A stretch of DNA of 50,344 bases from Haplomitrium mnioides (Eukaryota; Marchantiophyta; Haplomitriopsida; Calobryales). Location of the stretch: assembly GCA_049999725.1 (NCBI GenBank), contig JBNGIS010020640.1, positions 40,057-90,400 of the forward strand, in the 5' to 3' direction. Both the position numbers and the translations under genes were made by a program. Position 1 is the first letter of the stretch. The number at the start of each line of letters is the position of its first letter. A model generated the notes under the pieces. That model was not told where the DNA came from. It saw only the letters and a program-made list of their open reading frames with translations, and searched no databases. Positions 28,290 through 39,392 of this stretch are shown here, piece after piece.

Positions 28290-31244
28290 TGTCGTAGCAC
28301 AGCAGTGGCACTCCAGCCCCGAAAAGAACAACTAGAGATCAAACCACGCAAGATCTATATAGAAATCTGCTCTTAAATCACTTTTACCAACTTTCCAGAT
28401 TCTTTATAGAGTTCTGAAACTGCACTCTATCAGTTTAGAGATGGATCTCTCTCCACTCTAGGTCTGACAACCTTTACTCCAAAAACCAAACACACAAACC
28501 ACTTCTACTACTCACTTTAATAGAACAAAAGCCAAGAATTACGCAAACTGTATGACTGACATTTCTAGGGTAAGAAAGCTGATGCACAAGCTGGTTTTAA
28601 ACTTGAGCTATATCAAAGAAGTTTCCAAGCAACCGATTACCCAACTTGCTTGAAACTCTCAAACGAACACTCTAGTGCCTACCTTTATTACTTCACCTCA
28701 CTTCCCTCAAACTAGATACTCAGGCCACTCCAACCCAATATATCCTAGAGCTTGATGATGAGAACTCAGCTATGAAACAACACTCCTGATCTCACATCCA
28801 CTTGTTGTTCCTCCAACCACCCACTACTCTATTTATTTGTGAAATGCCCACCTATTCCATAGGCCCACACAAATTTGAGCACTCTCTTGCTCTATTGCAA
28901 CCCACCAACCAGTATCCACTAACTGGAGAATCATAGAAGGTTCTCTCCTTAAGAATTTAACAAATACAGAACAGAACACAACTTAAAGCAGAATTGATTT
29001 GCAACGGAACCTTCCACAAATCACAATCTGGAACTTCAAAACCTAGACCCACCAGTAGAACACATTCAAGTACCCCCTCATATGCACTTTTCTAATGTAA
29101 TCTGACTTATTTCTTCAATTGCAAACCTGTAAAACTTTCACCAACCAACTCTTACTTCAAATCCTTATTCCTTCATCAAACTGCTCCTCATAAATCTGCA
29201 ATCAACAACCAGAGCAGGGGACCTTACAGACAAGAATCTCATAAATTTTACTTGAAGCACACATATACAATGAGACAATCCACAGAACAGGAGCTCGCCA
29301 TCAAGCTTATAGCCCTGTCCAACTCAACTGACAACTAACAGTCATAACAGTTCAACACCAAACTAACTTACTTTTCTACGCACTAACTTTTCCTCATTAA
29401 GTTTCCAATAAGAACTAACAACTCACAGGTTGTTCTTAAATTAAACAATTCGCTTTCACTAACTTAAACTAACTTCGCTCGCCATAAGAACAAATTACTA
29501 GCAATTGTTCTTATGCTAATTTTCAAACTTTCACTAACTCTTCACTTCATCTCCTTTTTAATTTCAAACTGCTCAATTTCCTCAAATAGCTGTTTCGACT
29601 TTTCTATTTGTCTTCCACATTGAAACCACGATAAATCACCAATTTGCCATTCACACTTCTCTCCTCGCTCACTTTTTTCGCAACAATCCTTATCGCGCAA
29701 AACATTGATAAGTCGACGTTTCATCCATCATCGCTTTGCTTAGTTGCTATTTCGCCAATCATCCTTTTGTCGAACACTTCAGAACATAACCTTCCTAGCC
29801 AGGGATCCCCACTTCGTTATCCCATACGGAACCAAGTTACTCGGGGACTCCACTTTGGATCCCCATACGGACACTCATTGGAACCCCCTTAACCGGGGTA
29901 TCCTACAACGGAAGACGGATCGGAACCCCCTTAACCGGGGATCCCCACTTCGGAAGGCGCGTTTCCAACACCTTCTTTGGACCACGAACCCTTCTCAGAC
30001 CTTCTTTCGCTTACTTCCAAATCGTGCTTATTCTTTTTAAACTTTTAATTCCTTCCGATTCAAGTAGTTCGCACAACAAAATTTTCGTCGCTGATCTGAT
30101 CGCTACTCAATTTCGTTTCCACTCATAGAACTTTCCGCATCAGGCTCTCGCGCACGACAATTCTTTACTTCAATTCGTAAGACTCCTCTCTATTGGGAAT
30201 TGATTCGCAGGCCCCCTCGCAAATCCTCATCACAATTAATATTTTCGCCATAGGTTGATTGTTTGCAAGTCGATTCTTCCAGGAATCTCCTCGTAACTTG
30301 CCTTCCTCCTCTGAACCTCCTCTCACCTTAATTTATTCGCAGAGGTTCACTAGGGATTTTCACACACATGAATTCCTCTTGGACCTCTTAGTTGGCAACC
30401 CGCAGGAGTTCTCACACACCAAACATCAATTTCTCCACACGACTGCATTTTTTGTTATAGAATTTCCACACCAGGGCTCGTGCGCAGGACAATTCTTCTC
30501 TCGTGAATCCTACCCTTTTTGATTCTGCCTGTTGAGAAGCTTAGAAAACCATACCTTTGAAATATCCGAAAATTCTTCCCAACTTGCGAATGCACATACA
30601 TGATGGATTCAATATGACGCAATGTTCCTCCCACGCAAAAATCTTCTCCATATTTCAATTTGTAGAGGATTCTTCTTCGTCGTTGGACTGAACATTGCAC
30701 CTTCCCTCGCCTCGTTGTAGGAAATCCTCCTCCTCACAGAAACATTTCTTCATATATGGCCTTCCTAGATTCATTCCAAATATCCCATAAGTGTTCTTGC
30801 AACAACTTAGAAGCAATATATAATGATTTCACAATCTTTTCCTTTTGAGAGGTAGCCCCACATGGGTGTAAGGCCACCGCTTAACTTCCCTGCCCTTGGA
30901 TGGACCTAGTTCAGGGCACCGACTTCCTTCAATACTCTTCACCTGGCTCTTGGGCAAGCTGTCCACCAACACATATAAAATAGATAGATGGGTAGGGGCT
31001 GACTGGCCATCAATACTTAAATTAGTTTTACAAAACAAAATTTTTTTCCTTCACAAAAATAAATCACTTCCTTGTAGATCAGACATCTCTCCTTTTCCAC
31101 TTAATACCTAAATGTCCTTTGATCTTTATATTTTACAACTTTACACTCAAAACTGAAGATTTACCACTTCCTTCTCACTCCACTGCGCTGAAGAGAACTC
31201 CTTCAAGCAGTTTCTAACCTTCTGTTAGGAACTATGCTCTTACA
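28290..31244. mobile_element. X1: 2,955-bp TG...CA element, probable solo LTR of another family
   Basis: Ends are TGTCGTAGCA at 28290 and CTCTTACA at 31244 (either strand starts with TG), flanked by GTCAT at 28285-28289 and GTCAT at 31245-31249, a perfect 5-bp duplication. Removing it and one GTCAT restores LTR-F sequence that matches LTR-D at 24830-24860. I found no internal copy of either end, no PBS or polypurine tract and no protein motif, so a solo LTR is likelier than a complete element. The interior is AT-rich (28330-29780), then has GC-rich direct repeats. Orientation not decided. Confidence 0.8.
29802..29957. repeat. Direct repeats within X1
   Basis: GGAACCCCCTTAACCGGGG occurs at about 29880-29898 and 29922-29940. 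GGATCCCCACTTCG occurs near 29803 and 29939, and CCCATACGGA near 29820 and 29862. Farther on, GCGCACGACAATTCTT (about 30150) and GCGCAGGACAATTCTT (about 30482) form another diverged pair. Such clusters are common in LTR interiors. Confidence 0.75.
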
Positions 31245-32084
31245 GTCATAGAGGGGCTTGGATTCACTTCCGCAAGCTTGGAAGAGGTCTGATTGACTTC
31301 CACCCTTGGAAAAAAATCCTCACGACTATTGGACACACTCCACCCAAGACTTTGACCAGATCTTCTTGCAGTACGTAGGCACTAATGCAGCCACCCCTTT
31401 TGTTCGACCTCCCTTTGAAATGCAACCAGCAACACCCTCCTGATGTCACTTGGGCGGAATCCCCTACACAATCCCGACTCACGAGTTCAGGCCAAACACA
31501 CTTGCTTCTCCTTCAAGTATCAATTCACCTCTGAATGTTGGTCCACCCTTTAGAATGAGTTTACTTGGATTTCCCGAGCCTCTAGAGCCTCACGCTCAAT
31601 GATTCTTGGCACCCCTCCAGTCCACCTCCACTCCTTTGGCTCTCGAACGCAAGTTCACTCACTTCAATCAAAGGATCACAGAGCACACTCCCCTTCCCTC
31701 GCTATCCCCTTGCAAAAAAATTTCAATGACACCTTTGATCTCCCTCTGAGCCTCTAGAAACACAATGTCTGCAACAATGCATCTGTGCACGCCCTACTAC
31801 ATATCCACGCTTTGTGAATTTCACTGTTAGTTTCAAGATCAAGACTTCAATCCCAATGTGTCCGCCTCGCCACTGAGCATATGCCCCCTTATGTACCCCT
31901 CCAAGCCTTACTCGTTTTCCCCCCGTTTGGCCATTTTGGATTGTTACTATTTCTTGACACTGATTTGAAGAAGCTTAGGGTAGATCAGCAAAAGGTTAAA
32001 CTCTAACGAAGCTCGGCACAGATCTGCAAAAGGTAAACTTGGCCCAGGACAGAAAATGTAATCCGAAGAAGGTAAGCTCGATGG

Positions 32085-32775
32085 TCAACTCCGAAGTTTG
32101 ACCCGAAGTTGATCCAAAGTTGATCGAGGACTGATCCGAAGTCATTCCGAAGTACGTTCCAAAGCATTTATCGGAAAAGGCACGTTTTGAAGACTGGTGA
32201 GTCCAAAGAGGGTCAAGTCCACTGGTCAACTCCGAAGTTGACCTAGTTCTGAAGTTGACATTGTTCCGAAGGGCGCCATCCGCTGCCACTTTCCAAGTGG
32301 AAGTTGGACCGTCACTGGATCCCGGGTTCCGAAGTTGACCCCTTTTTGAAGTTGACCTCGGAACCGTTGCATCCGAAGTTGACCCCTTTCTGAAGTCCGC
32401 CGTCTGACACCGCTTTCCAAGTGGAATTTGACCATTGTGCTGACCTAAGCTTCCGAAGTTGACTTGGTTTCAAAGGGCATTGTTCGCCATCGCTTTCCAA
32501 GTGGAAGTTGGACTGTCACTACACCCCAGGTTCCGAAGTTGACCCCTTTTCAAAGTTAACCAACGGACGGATCCAAAGTATCTGTTCTAAAGTGGACCGT
32601 AGACTGATCCAAAGTGTCTATTCCAAAGTGGACCGCCAACTGATCCAAAGTGTTTGTTCTGAAGTTGACCCTGGATTGCTCCGAAGTTGGCCTCTTTCCA
32701 AAGGGTGTTGTCCGGCGTCATCTTCAAAAGGGAAGTTGGACCGCCGCGTTTGACCACCTGGTTCCGAAGTTGACT
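32085..32775 (-). repeat. CTTCGGA / GTCAACTTCGG array in LTR-F
   Basis: The plus strand shows the word GAAGTTGAC, or close variants, more than 15 times. Four longer blocks of about 70 bp (around 32262, 32395, 32475 and 32700) each run from a GCGCCAT-like start through TTTCCAAGTGGAAGTTGGAC to GGTTCCGAAGTTGAC. The palindrome TTCCAAGTGGAA is perfect at 32291-32302, 32415-32426 and 32495-32506. In LTR sense this lies in U3. Related arrays: 10960-11960, 19640-20260, 23830-24080 and 35920-36260. Confidence 0.82.
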
Positions 32776-33209
32776 TGACCTGATGGGACTCTGTCCGTGC
32801 ACTCCTTTGGAGGGGATTCCAACTCCCCCCCCATATTCTCTCATGTCGTCGCTGCTTAAGAAGGTCGTTTGCATTGTCCCTTTGCTTCCCAATCCTTGCT
32901 TATGATGTTTGGGGTGCCTTCCCTTCCTCTTGTTACTGCTCTTGGTTACTGTCCTGAAAGTAATGATGGAGCCTCTCGCTCTTATTGAGGTCCCCCTCCT
33001 CTGGTGCGGAATTGATGACCCCGCTCGGCTCCTTTGATCTTTCTCACCCTGTCCTCCATCTTCCTTCTGGTGCTGACCTAGCTCTTCCTTCCACCTTTGT
33101 GTAAATACCTCTAGAGAGTATCATGTTCTTCCCTGTCTTGGCCATGATTCCTGCGTTTTGATGATCCTTGCACGATCCCTTATACTTACCCTCGATCTAG
33201 AATACCCCA

Positions 33210-33941
33210 ATGCTTCTGGAGTATCCTCGCGCTTTAGAAGCAGAGAACTGCTCCGGTGATGCTTCCAATTTCTCCAATTTTTCACTAGTGTCTCAATTCA
33301 CTAGCCAACACTTACCCCTTACAAAAATGACTAAGGAAGGAAGTGACTTTGAGCCCACTCCAGAGCGGTTGGCAAATGCACCAATACTCATGCCGCCTAG
33401 TTGGAGGAAGGAATTCCACAAGATGATCGACGTGTCGGGCTTTTGTAAAGGAGCAGTGCTCAGTCAGTTGGACGAGGAAGGACGGGATCGTCCTATTTAT
33501 TTTGCGAGACGATTGGTGTCCACCGCAAAGAAGAATTATTTTGCCATTGATCGAGAGGCATTAGGGATCATCTACGCCTTGAAGAAATTCAGGCACTACC
33601 TTCTCCATTATAAAGTGATCTTTCACATTGATTACAACGCACTCAAATATATGGTGAACAAACCTGACGTGACAAGGAGGATTGCGAGGTGGATGCTCTT
33701 CCTACAAGAGTTCAATTTCGAGGTGCGGATTAAGCCAAGGAAGACACATAGCAATGCTGATTTCTTCTTTAGGATCGAAGCACTGATCAATGAGGAAAGG
33801 GTGGACGATGCTTTTCCAAATGAAGATATGTTCCATGTCCGAGCAGGCAAGCCAATAGATTATGCAGACATCATTGAGTTTCTTCTTTTTCCACGGGTAC
33901 CGAAAGGCAGTAATAGGGAAGAGGCAGCGGTCTTCCTCTGA
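33210..33941 (+). pseudogene. G4 RT thumb and RNase H (chimeric open frame)
   Basis: A 243-residue open frame whose first 33 residues are antisense LTR-F and whose remainder, from HLPLTKMTKEGSDFEP (33309 on), is pol. RNase H is well preserved: MIDVSGFCKGAVLSQ, IYFARRLVSTAKKNYFAIDR, EALGIIYALKKF, FHIDYNALKYMVNKP and RRIARWMLFLQEFNFEVR, with the three acidic positions present. It ends with a stop after EEAAVFL, three bases before the next piece, in the same frame. True start of this protein was far upstream in the lost RT core. Confidence 0.9.
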
Positions 33942-33944
33942 AAA

Positions 33945-34406
33945 ATGAGGTTGTATCTGATGGTGAAAGGAGTGTTGCACAAAGGAGAGCTAGATGGTAT
34001 GATCAAGAGGTGCTTGGAGCGAGACCAAGCCACGATGGTGATGCAAGCGTTGCACAGAGAAGAACTGGGGGGTCACTTTGAGGTCGAGACAACAGTGAGG
34101 AAAGTCTTGGATGCAAGATACTGGTTGCCGACTCTGCACAAGGATATACATTTCTCTGTGAAGAGATGCGATGCCTGTCAGAGAATGAGGAAGCCTGCAA
34201 CCAACCAGCATCACCCATTAATTTTGATCATCCCGTTGGCACCATTCAAAAAAAGGGGCATAGACTTTATTAGGCCGATAGCGTCATCCACCTGTAGGGG
34301 GAACCGATACATTTTTTTGTCTACCAATTATGTTACCAATCGGGCCAAAGCCAAAGCAACTAGAAAGGATGATGCCAAGACAGTGGCAACCTTCTTATAC
34401 GAGTAG
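33945..34406 (+). pseudogene. G4 integrase zinc domain and first part of core
   Basis: A 153-residue open piece in frame with the previous one. H2C2 zinc finger: HREELGGHFEVETT with the two His, then KRCDACQRM with both Cys. The core begins RGIDFIRP with the first catalytic Asp intact, then RYIFLSTNYVTNRAKAKAT and KTVATFLYE followed by TAG at 34404-34406 (Gln in G1). Two residues usually conserved around the active site have drifted (TNY for TDY). Confidence 0.9.
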
Positions 34407-34791
34407 ATGTTTTGTCGATTCGAGGCACCATTGGAGCTGGTGAGCGACCAGAGTAAGCATTTTGTCAATTAGGTGATCAAGGATTGAAAGATACCTGATC
34501 AAGCACAGATGCACGACGGCCCACCACCTGAAGGCCAATAGACTGACACAGAGAGCCAATCGAATCATGGGTAGGATACTTAGCAAGACGATATCAGAAA
34601 ATAAGTCTGATTGGGATCTCAAGTTGCTTATAGCAACTTATGCTTACAACCTGGCTCACAAGACTATGACCGGCCACTGCCTATATTTCCTTGTCTTTGG
34701 GCAACGCTCATTACTTCCGGTGGAATTGGACATACCGACTAAGCGGGTGCTAGCGAGAGAGAGGTTGGCAGAAGAGCCGAAAAGGAGATGA
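34407..34791 (+). pseudogene. G4 integrase core, second half
   Basis: Continues MFCRFEAPLELVSDQSKHFV with the second catalytic Asp, then a stop and a frameshift near 34480, then YLIKHR, HHLKANRLTQRANRIMGRIL. The catalytic Glu of TERAN is Gln here (GAG to CAG). The open piece 34567-34791 gives MGRILSKTISENKSDWDLKL, NLAHKTMTGHCLYFLVFG and QRSLLPVELDIPTKRV. It ends in TGA after EEPKRR, just before the next piece. Confidence 0.85.
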
Positions 34792-34794
34792 AGA

Positions 34795-35124
34795 TTGTAC
34801 GAGTTGGAGGAGTTGGAGGAGAATCGAGAGCGAATGCACGACCGAGTGAAGCACCAACAAAAGTTGTGGAATGGGCAACATGATAAGAGGTTGAGGCCTG
34901 TGGATGTTCACAAGGGAGATTCGGTACTATTGTACGACAATAGATTTGTGCATTTCCTGAGGAAGCTCCACACGAGATGGATGGGACCTTTTGTTCTCAC
35001 CAAGCTACATCAGAATGGGTATGCGGAAATAGAGACTTTGGAAGGTGATAAAATCACGAATCGAATCCATTACGATCGCCTGAAGAGGTATATAGTAGAG
35101 GAGGAAGGTGAGGGAGGCCGATGA
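34795..35124 (+). pseudogene. G4 integrase C-terminal domain
   Basis: A 109-residue open piece in frame with the preceding one: a Glu/Arg/Gln-rich helix (LEELEENRERMHDRVKHQQK), then LRPVDVHKGDSVLLYDNRFV, LRKLHTRWMGPFVLTKLHQN with a good GPF module, and ITNRIHYDRLKRYIVEEEGE. It ends at a natural-looking stop with no chromodomain, supporting a non-chromoviral gypsy. About 160 bp of tail and a purine-rich GAATGGGAGTTA follow before LTR-E. Confidence 0.9.
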
Positions 35125-35287
35125 CGGCTCAAGAAGGGGGTTGAGGTGTGTATAGGATAGACAACTAGAAGGGTTGTAACATATATGAATAGGCTCAGAT
35201 GTGAGGAAGAAAATGAAGACACGGCGATGAAGGTTGCTGACAGAAGAAGGTGCTTGCAAGGTCGCTTCGTAGTTAGAATGGGAGTTA

Positions 35288-37614
35288 TGTAAGCCCGCGA
35301 ATTGAGGCACTAATGAAAAAATTGGAGAGATCGGAAGCATCACTAGAGCAATTCTCTATTTCTAAGCGTGGGGATACTCATGAAGCATCGGGGTATTCCA
35401 GATCAGGGGTAAGCAGAAGGGATCATGCAAGGATCATCAAAACGCAAGAATCAGGGCTAGGACAAGGAAGAACAGGATACTCACCAGAGGTATTTACACA
35501 AAAGTGGAAAAAGGAGCGAGGTTTGCACCATAAGAAAATGGAGGGCCGTGAGAGGAAGATCAAGGGAGCCAAGCAGGGTCAAGGATTCCGCACCAGAGGA
35601 GGGGGACCTCAGTGAGAGCAAAAGACTTCGTCCTTACTTTCGAGACAATAGCTAGGGGTAGTAACAACTGCAAGGGAAGGTGCCCCACTAGTCAGAAGCG
35701 GGGATTGGGAAGAGAAAGGAGAGGGCAACGACCTTCGTAAGCAGTGATGACACCAAGGTTTGGAGGATGCTCCGCTTCCCTAGGCATTGACGAGCTTTAC
35801 CGGGGTCCGAACCCACTTCGGACTGCTAAAATACTGCTTGGCAGAATCTCGCAAAGAGTATCCAGAGGGAAGTAAGAATCCCCTCCGAAGGAGTGTGCAA
35901 ACAGAGTCCCATCAAAAATAGGTCAACTTCGGATACAGCGATTCCACAGTTAACTTCAGATTCGTCAGTCCACGGAATACTTCGGATTCATCAGTCCACG
36001 GAATACTTCGGAGTAGTTCACAGAATACTTCAAACCCGTCTGTTGGTCAACTTTAGAAACTTAGGTCAGCATGGCGATCCAACTTCCCCTTTGAAAACGG
36101 TGGTGGACGGCGCACTTCGGAAAGGGGTCAACTTCAGATCAGTCCCCAGTCAAATTTAGAACAAACACTTTGGATCAGTCCGCAACCAACTTTGGAATAG
36201 ACACTTTGGAAAGGGGTCAACTTTGGAACAGATACTTCGGATCGTACTTCTTCGGATCGACCGTTGGCTCGTACAAACAGGTGTCACCACATCAAGAAGC
36301 CGTACTTACTAAATAAACGGTCAAACGGGGGGAAAACAAGAGAGGCTTGGAAAGGTACATAGGGGGGCGGATGCTCAGTCGCCGGGCGGACACATTGGGA
36401 TTGAAGTCTTGATCTTGAAACTAATAGTGGAATTAACGAAGCGTGGATATGTACCAGGGCGTGCACAGATGCATTGTTGCAGACATTGCGAGTCTAGAGG
36501 ATGAGACGGAGATTGAATGTGTCATTGAAAATCTTGTGCAAGGGGATAGCGAGGGACGGGGAGCACGCTCTGTGATCCTTTGATTGAAGCGAGTAAACTT
36601 GCATTCAGGGGCCAAAAGAGTGGAGGTGGACTGGAGGGGCGCCGAGAATCGTTGAGCGGAAGGCTCTAGAGGCTTTGGCGATCCAGGTGAACTCATTCTG
36701 GAGGGTGGACCAACGTTCAGAGGTGAATCGTTACTCGAAGGAGAAGCAAGTGCATTCAGCATGTACTCATGAGTCGGGATTGCGCAAGAGATTCCACCCC
36801 AGTGACATCAAGAGGGTGTTGCTAGTTGCATTTCAAGGGAGGTTGAAGGCAAGGGGTGGCTAGGTTACTACTCACACACTACGGAGAAGATTCGGTCGAG
36901 GTCTCAGGTGGAGTGTGTCCAACAGTCGTGAGGACTGCCTTTCAGGAGTGGAAGTTAATCCAATCTCTTCCAAGCTTGCGGAAGTGACTCCAAGCCCCTC
37001 TACGACGGAGGGTATAAACTAGCGGTGATGTGTGTGTGAGTGGGTGGGCCAAAGTGTGAAGCGTCACAAGGAGACTTTGGAAGTCTCAGGAGTCGCTGGC
37101 CAATGGCGCTTTGTGCTTCTATCAAGTACATAGTGTAGATTTGTTTATATGCTTCGTCGTATAGTTGTGAATAAGTCTTTGAGGTGTCGTAGACCAGATA
37201 GAGGGTGCGTTGAGAGTATAGTGAAGGTGCTGGAGTAGCTGGCCCTATGTAAATTCGGCGCAAAAGTTGCATTGAGTTTGTAAGTTTAGTCTTTTATATA
37301 CTTTTCCCTCTGAAATGGTATAGATGTGAACAATTGAAAACAATCTCCAAGTAAGAATGAGTGACCCCTAGAAGGACAAGATTTGAGTGGGTCCTATTTG
37401 GGGCTTGGGGGTGTGCATGGAGAGAAAGAGAAGATTGCGGATGGTGGGATTAGTGTTAAGAAAACGTGCTGCCAAGAAGCTCACGGCCATTAGTGTGTAT
37501 AAGAGATAAATCAGGGTTTAAGGCTGTCTCATTAAAGACCTTGTTAAACCGTGTCGTGCCCCTCTCGTCGGAATAAGCTGTTCCTGAGCTAAGGCCGGAG
37601 AGAAGGGCGCGATA
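35288..37614 (+). repeat. LTR-E, 3' LTR of G4
   Basis: 2,327 bp, starting TGTAAGCCCGCG and ending GGGCGCGATA (canonical ...GCGCGACA with one C-to-T). Landmarks match LTR-D throughout, with an additional roughly 300 bp at 37190-37450 that LTR-D has lost. The GTCAACTTCGG-type array lies at 35920-36260. Minus-strand open frames at 36284-36762 mirror those of LTR-D and look like by-products. I see no gene. Confidence 0.88.
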
Positions 37615-37842
37615 GCTTTCAAAGCCGCAATTGTGGCAGAATTTAGAGAAATTGAAGAAGGGATGGAGGCGTTCATCAAGATGGGTTAGCTTAAAATAAA
37701 GAGGAAGGAATTTGTGAGAAGATTCCTACAAAGATTCAAGAAAGTGTCTCAAAAGCTGAATCCACTAGGCACCAATGGGATGTTGACATTGTGGTTCCTT
37801 GCAACCCTGCCCCAAGGGATAGGGACATGGATAAGGCAGACG
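37615..37842 (+). pseudogene. G3 gag, middle fragment
   Basis: Resumes the gag gene cut at 23212: starts with the second GCTTT and reads FKAAIVAEFREIEEGMEAFI, a TAG, KRKEFVRRFLQRFKKVSQKL, NPLGTNGMLTLWFLATLP and GTWIRQT. This is the same capsid segment as 25627-25850 in G4. It breaks off at about 37842 where antisense LTR-H begins without its terminal bases. The next recognisable Gag (45556) is about 130 codons farther on, so a deletion accompanied or followed that insertion. Confidence 0.85.
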
Positions 37843-39244
37843 CCCCTCTTTTGGTCCTTAACTCCCAAAGATGCCACTTTGGAAGGAGAGGGTGACAAAT
37901 GGGGTCAAAAGCTCTTTCATGAGATGGCCCTTGAATCCAAATTATCACTTTTAAGTCTTAACATGCCCACACTTCACTCTACAGATTCCTCTTTTCCTCT
38001 ACAATCACCAAGACAAAACATACCCATACTCTTCTCCTCACATCCACCAAGCAACCCAACATTTGCTACTCAATACTTAGAGCTCGAAAAGACTTATTGC
38101 TCATGATAAGAGTCTATAATGTAGAATGTACAATGCCAAGAGGACAACGACTACAGTTCTATCCCATTGCAAGGTATTTCATTTGCATATAAAAGACTCC
38201 AACTCTACTCAACTATGCATACACAGTGTTCTCATGCTAATCTAAGAATCCACAACGCTAGCCACTACAACACTCACACTCTATACTTCACCATAAGTAC
38301 ATCTATTTTGAGTGACCTCAATGTCACATGTACACGCGCCATACAATAGAATTTGCCTAGCACCAACAGCAGATCAAAACTCCTTCATTACCCAACCCAC
38401 ACACCTTATCTAGATAGTTTTCCCAGCTCCATGGCTAGAGGGTCTTGGATTTACTTCCACAAGATCGAAAGAGGTCGAATTAACTTCCCCATCATGAAGA
38501 CAATCCTCTCGATTGTTGGCTAACCCACTCCACCCAGAACTTTGACAGGATCTTCCATGCAGTGCGCCAACACGAACGTGGCTACTCCTCTCTTAGCTCC
38601 ACTTGAATGTTTGAACCAGCATCGCCCTCCGAGCATTCCTAGGATTGATGCTCTTGCACAGACCAATGTCGAGATGACACTAGGACCCCCCCTTGGCTGC
38701 CTTTCATGAATTCTAGGCCCAAGGAATCCTCTTCTGCTTCAAGTATCGATCCACCTTTGAATGTTGGTCTGCCTTCAAGAATGAGTACATCTGGATCGCT
38801 TGATGTTGGAAATTGGCAACTCACAATTTTGCTGCTGGTGGATCAGAGGAATTGCCTCATCTTGCTCAGGCATTCTTGCAACATGCTCTTTTGTGAAGTG
38901 ATGTAATACACATTTACTACTGTACATTATGCTCAAGTGATGATCGTGAGCATGATGTTTGTATAGGCATTAGTTTCTCTCTAGTTTAGCTCCTAGCTAG
39001 TTTAGAGAAAGTCTTAGAGATAGTGCCATGTGGAGGCACTTGGTGGTGACACATGTCAGCACTAGGACTCTCCTTAAGGACAATTAATGATTGTTGTACA
39101 TTGCAAAAGTTAGAGCACAGAAAAAACATAGGGGTGTAGGTGAAAACTACAGGTGCAGCTCTTCTCCATACTCATGGAAAAATTCTCCTTCACGTGCACT
39201 CATTCAAATGCCCATAGACTTTGAACAAGGGCACCTATAGAAAT

Positions 39245-39280
39245 CCAGCCTTTGGCTGGTATTGTTTTCTGTGTATAAAT
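39245..39280 (+). promoter_or_regulatory. C2 5' LTR promoter: palindrome and TATA box
   Basis: CCAGCC-TTT-GGCTGG at 39245-39259 is a perfect 6-3-6 inverted repeat; 14 nt later is TATAAAT (39274-39280). Both are kept in the 3' LTR, where the TATA box reads TATATAAA. Confidence 0.65.
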
Positions 39281-39392
39281 TTTATGAAGAGGAGCTCCAA
39301 CGCATCCTCATTGCAACCACATTTCACTTGTAACCCGTTTTTGTGCATTAAAGGGAGAATCGCATCTTAGCAGGGAGAGTCATTTTTCCTTA

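Larger units (their letters stand above)
28208..33310 (-). mobile_element. LTR-F, minus-strand gypsy LTR split by X1
   Basis: LTR start TGTTGGCTAGTG at 33310, reading leftward through the family landmarks (GAAGCATCACCGG, CTTCGGA array at 32085-32775, U5 boxes at 31250-31700), then after X1 a last piece at 28208-28289. The terminal 200-300 bp of the LTR are missing at 28208. It lies inside G4 pol and coincides with loss of the G4 RT core, so an insertion followed by a deletion is the simplest history. No internal region accompanies it. Confidence 0.82.
23213..37614 (+). mobile_element. Full-length Ty3/gypsy G4 with GCTTT target duplication
   Basis: Plus-strand element with 5' LTR (LTR-D) 23213-25193, primer site, gag, protease, broken pol, and 3' LTR (LTR-E) 35288-37614. 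Flanks are GCTTT at 23208-23212 and GCTTT at 37615-37619, and the interrupted gag of G3 continues in order across the gap (GAF, then FKAAIVAEF). LTR-D and LTR-E are each other's best match over their first 300 bp. Between the protease-RT linker (to 28207) and the RT thumb (from 33311) the RT catalytic core is missing and is replaced by minus-strand LTR-F, which carries X1. Confidence 0.9.

Noticed and set aside
37831-37845. AAGGC on the left and AAGCC on the right (45556-45560) as target duplication of LTR-H
   Set aside because: The left bases are still readable as gag (WIRQT), and LTR-H lacks its terminal bases there, so the left edge is a deletion breakpoint and the near-match is probably chance.
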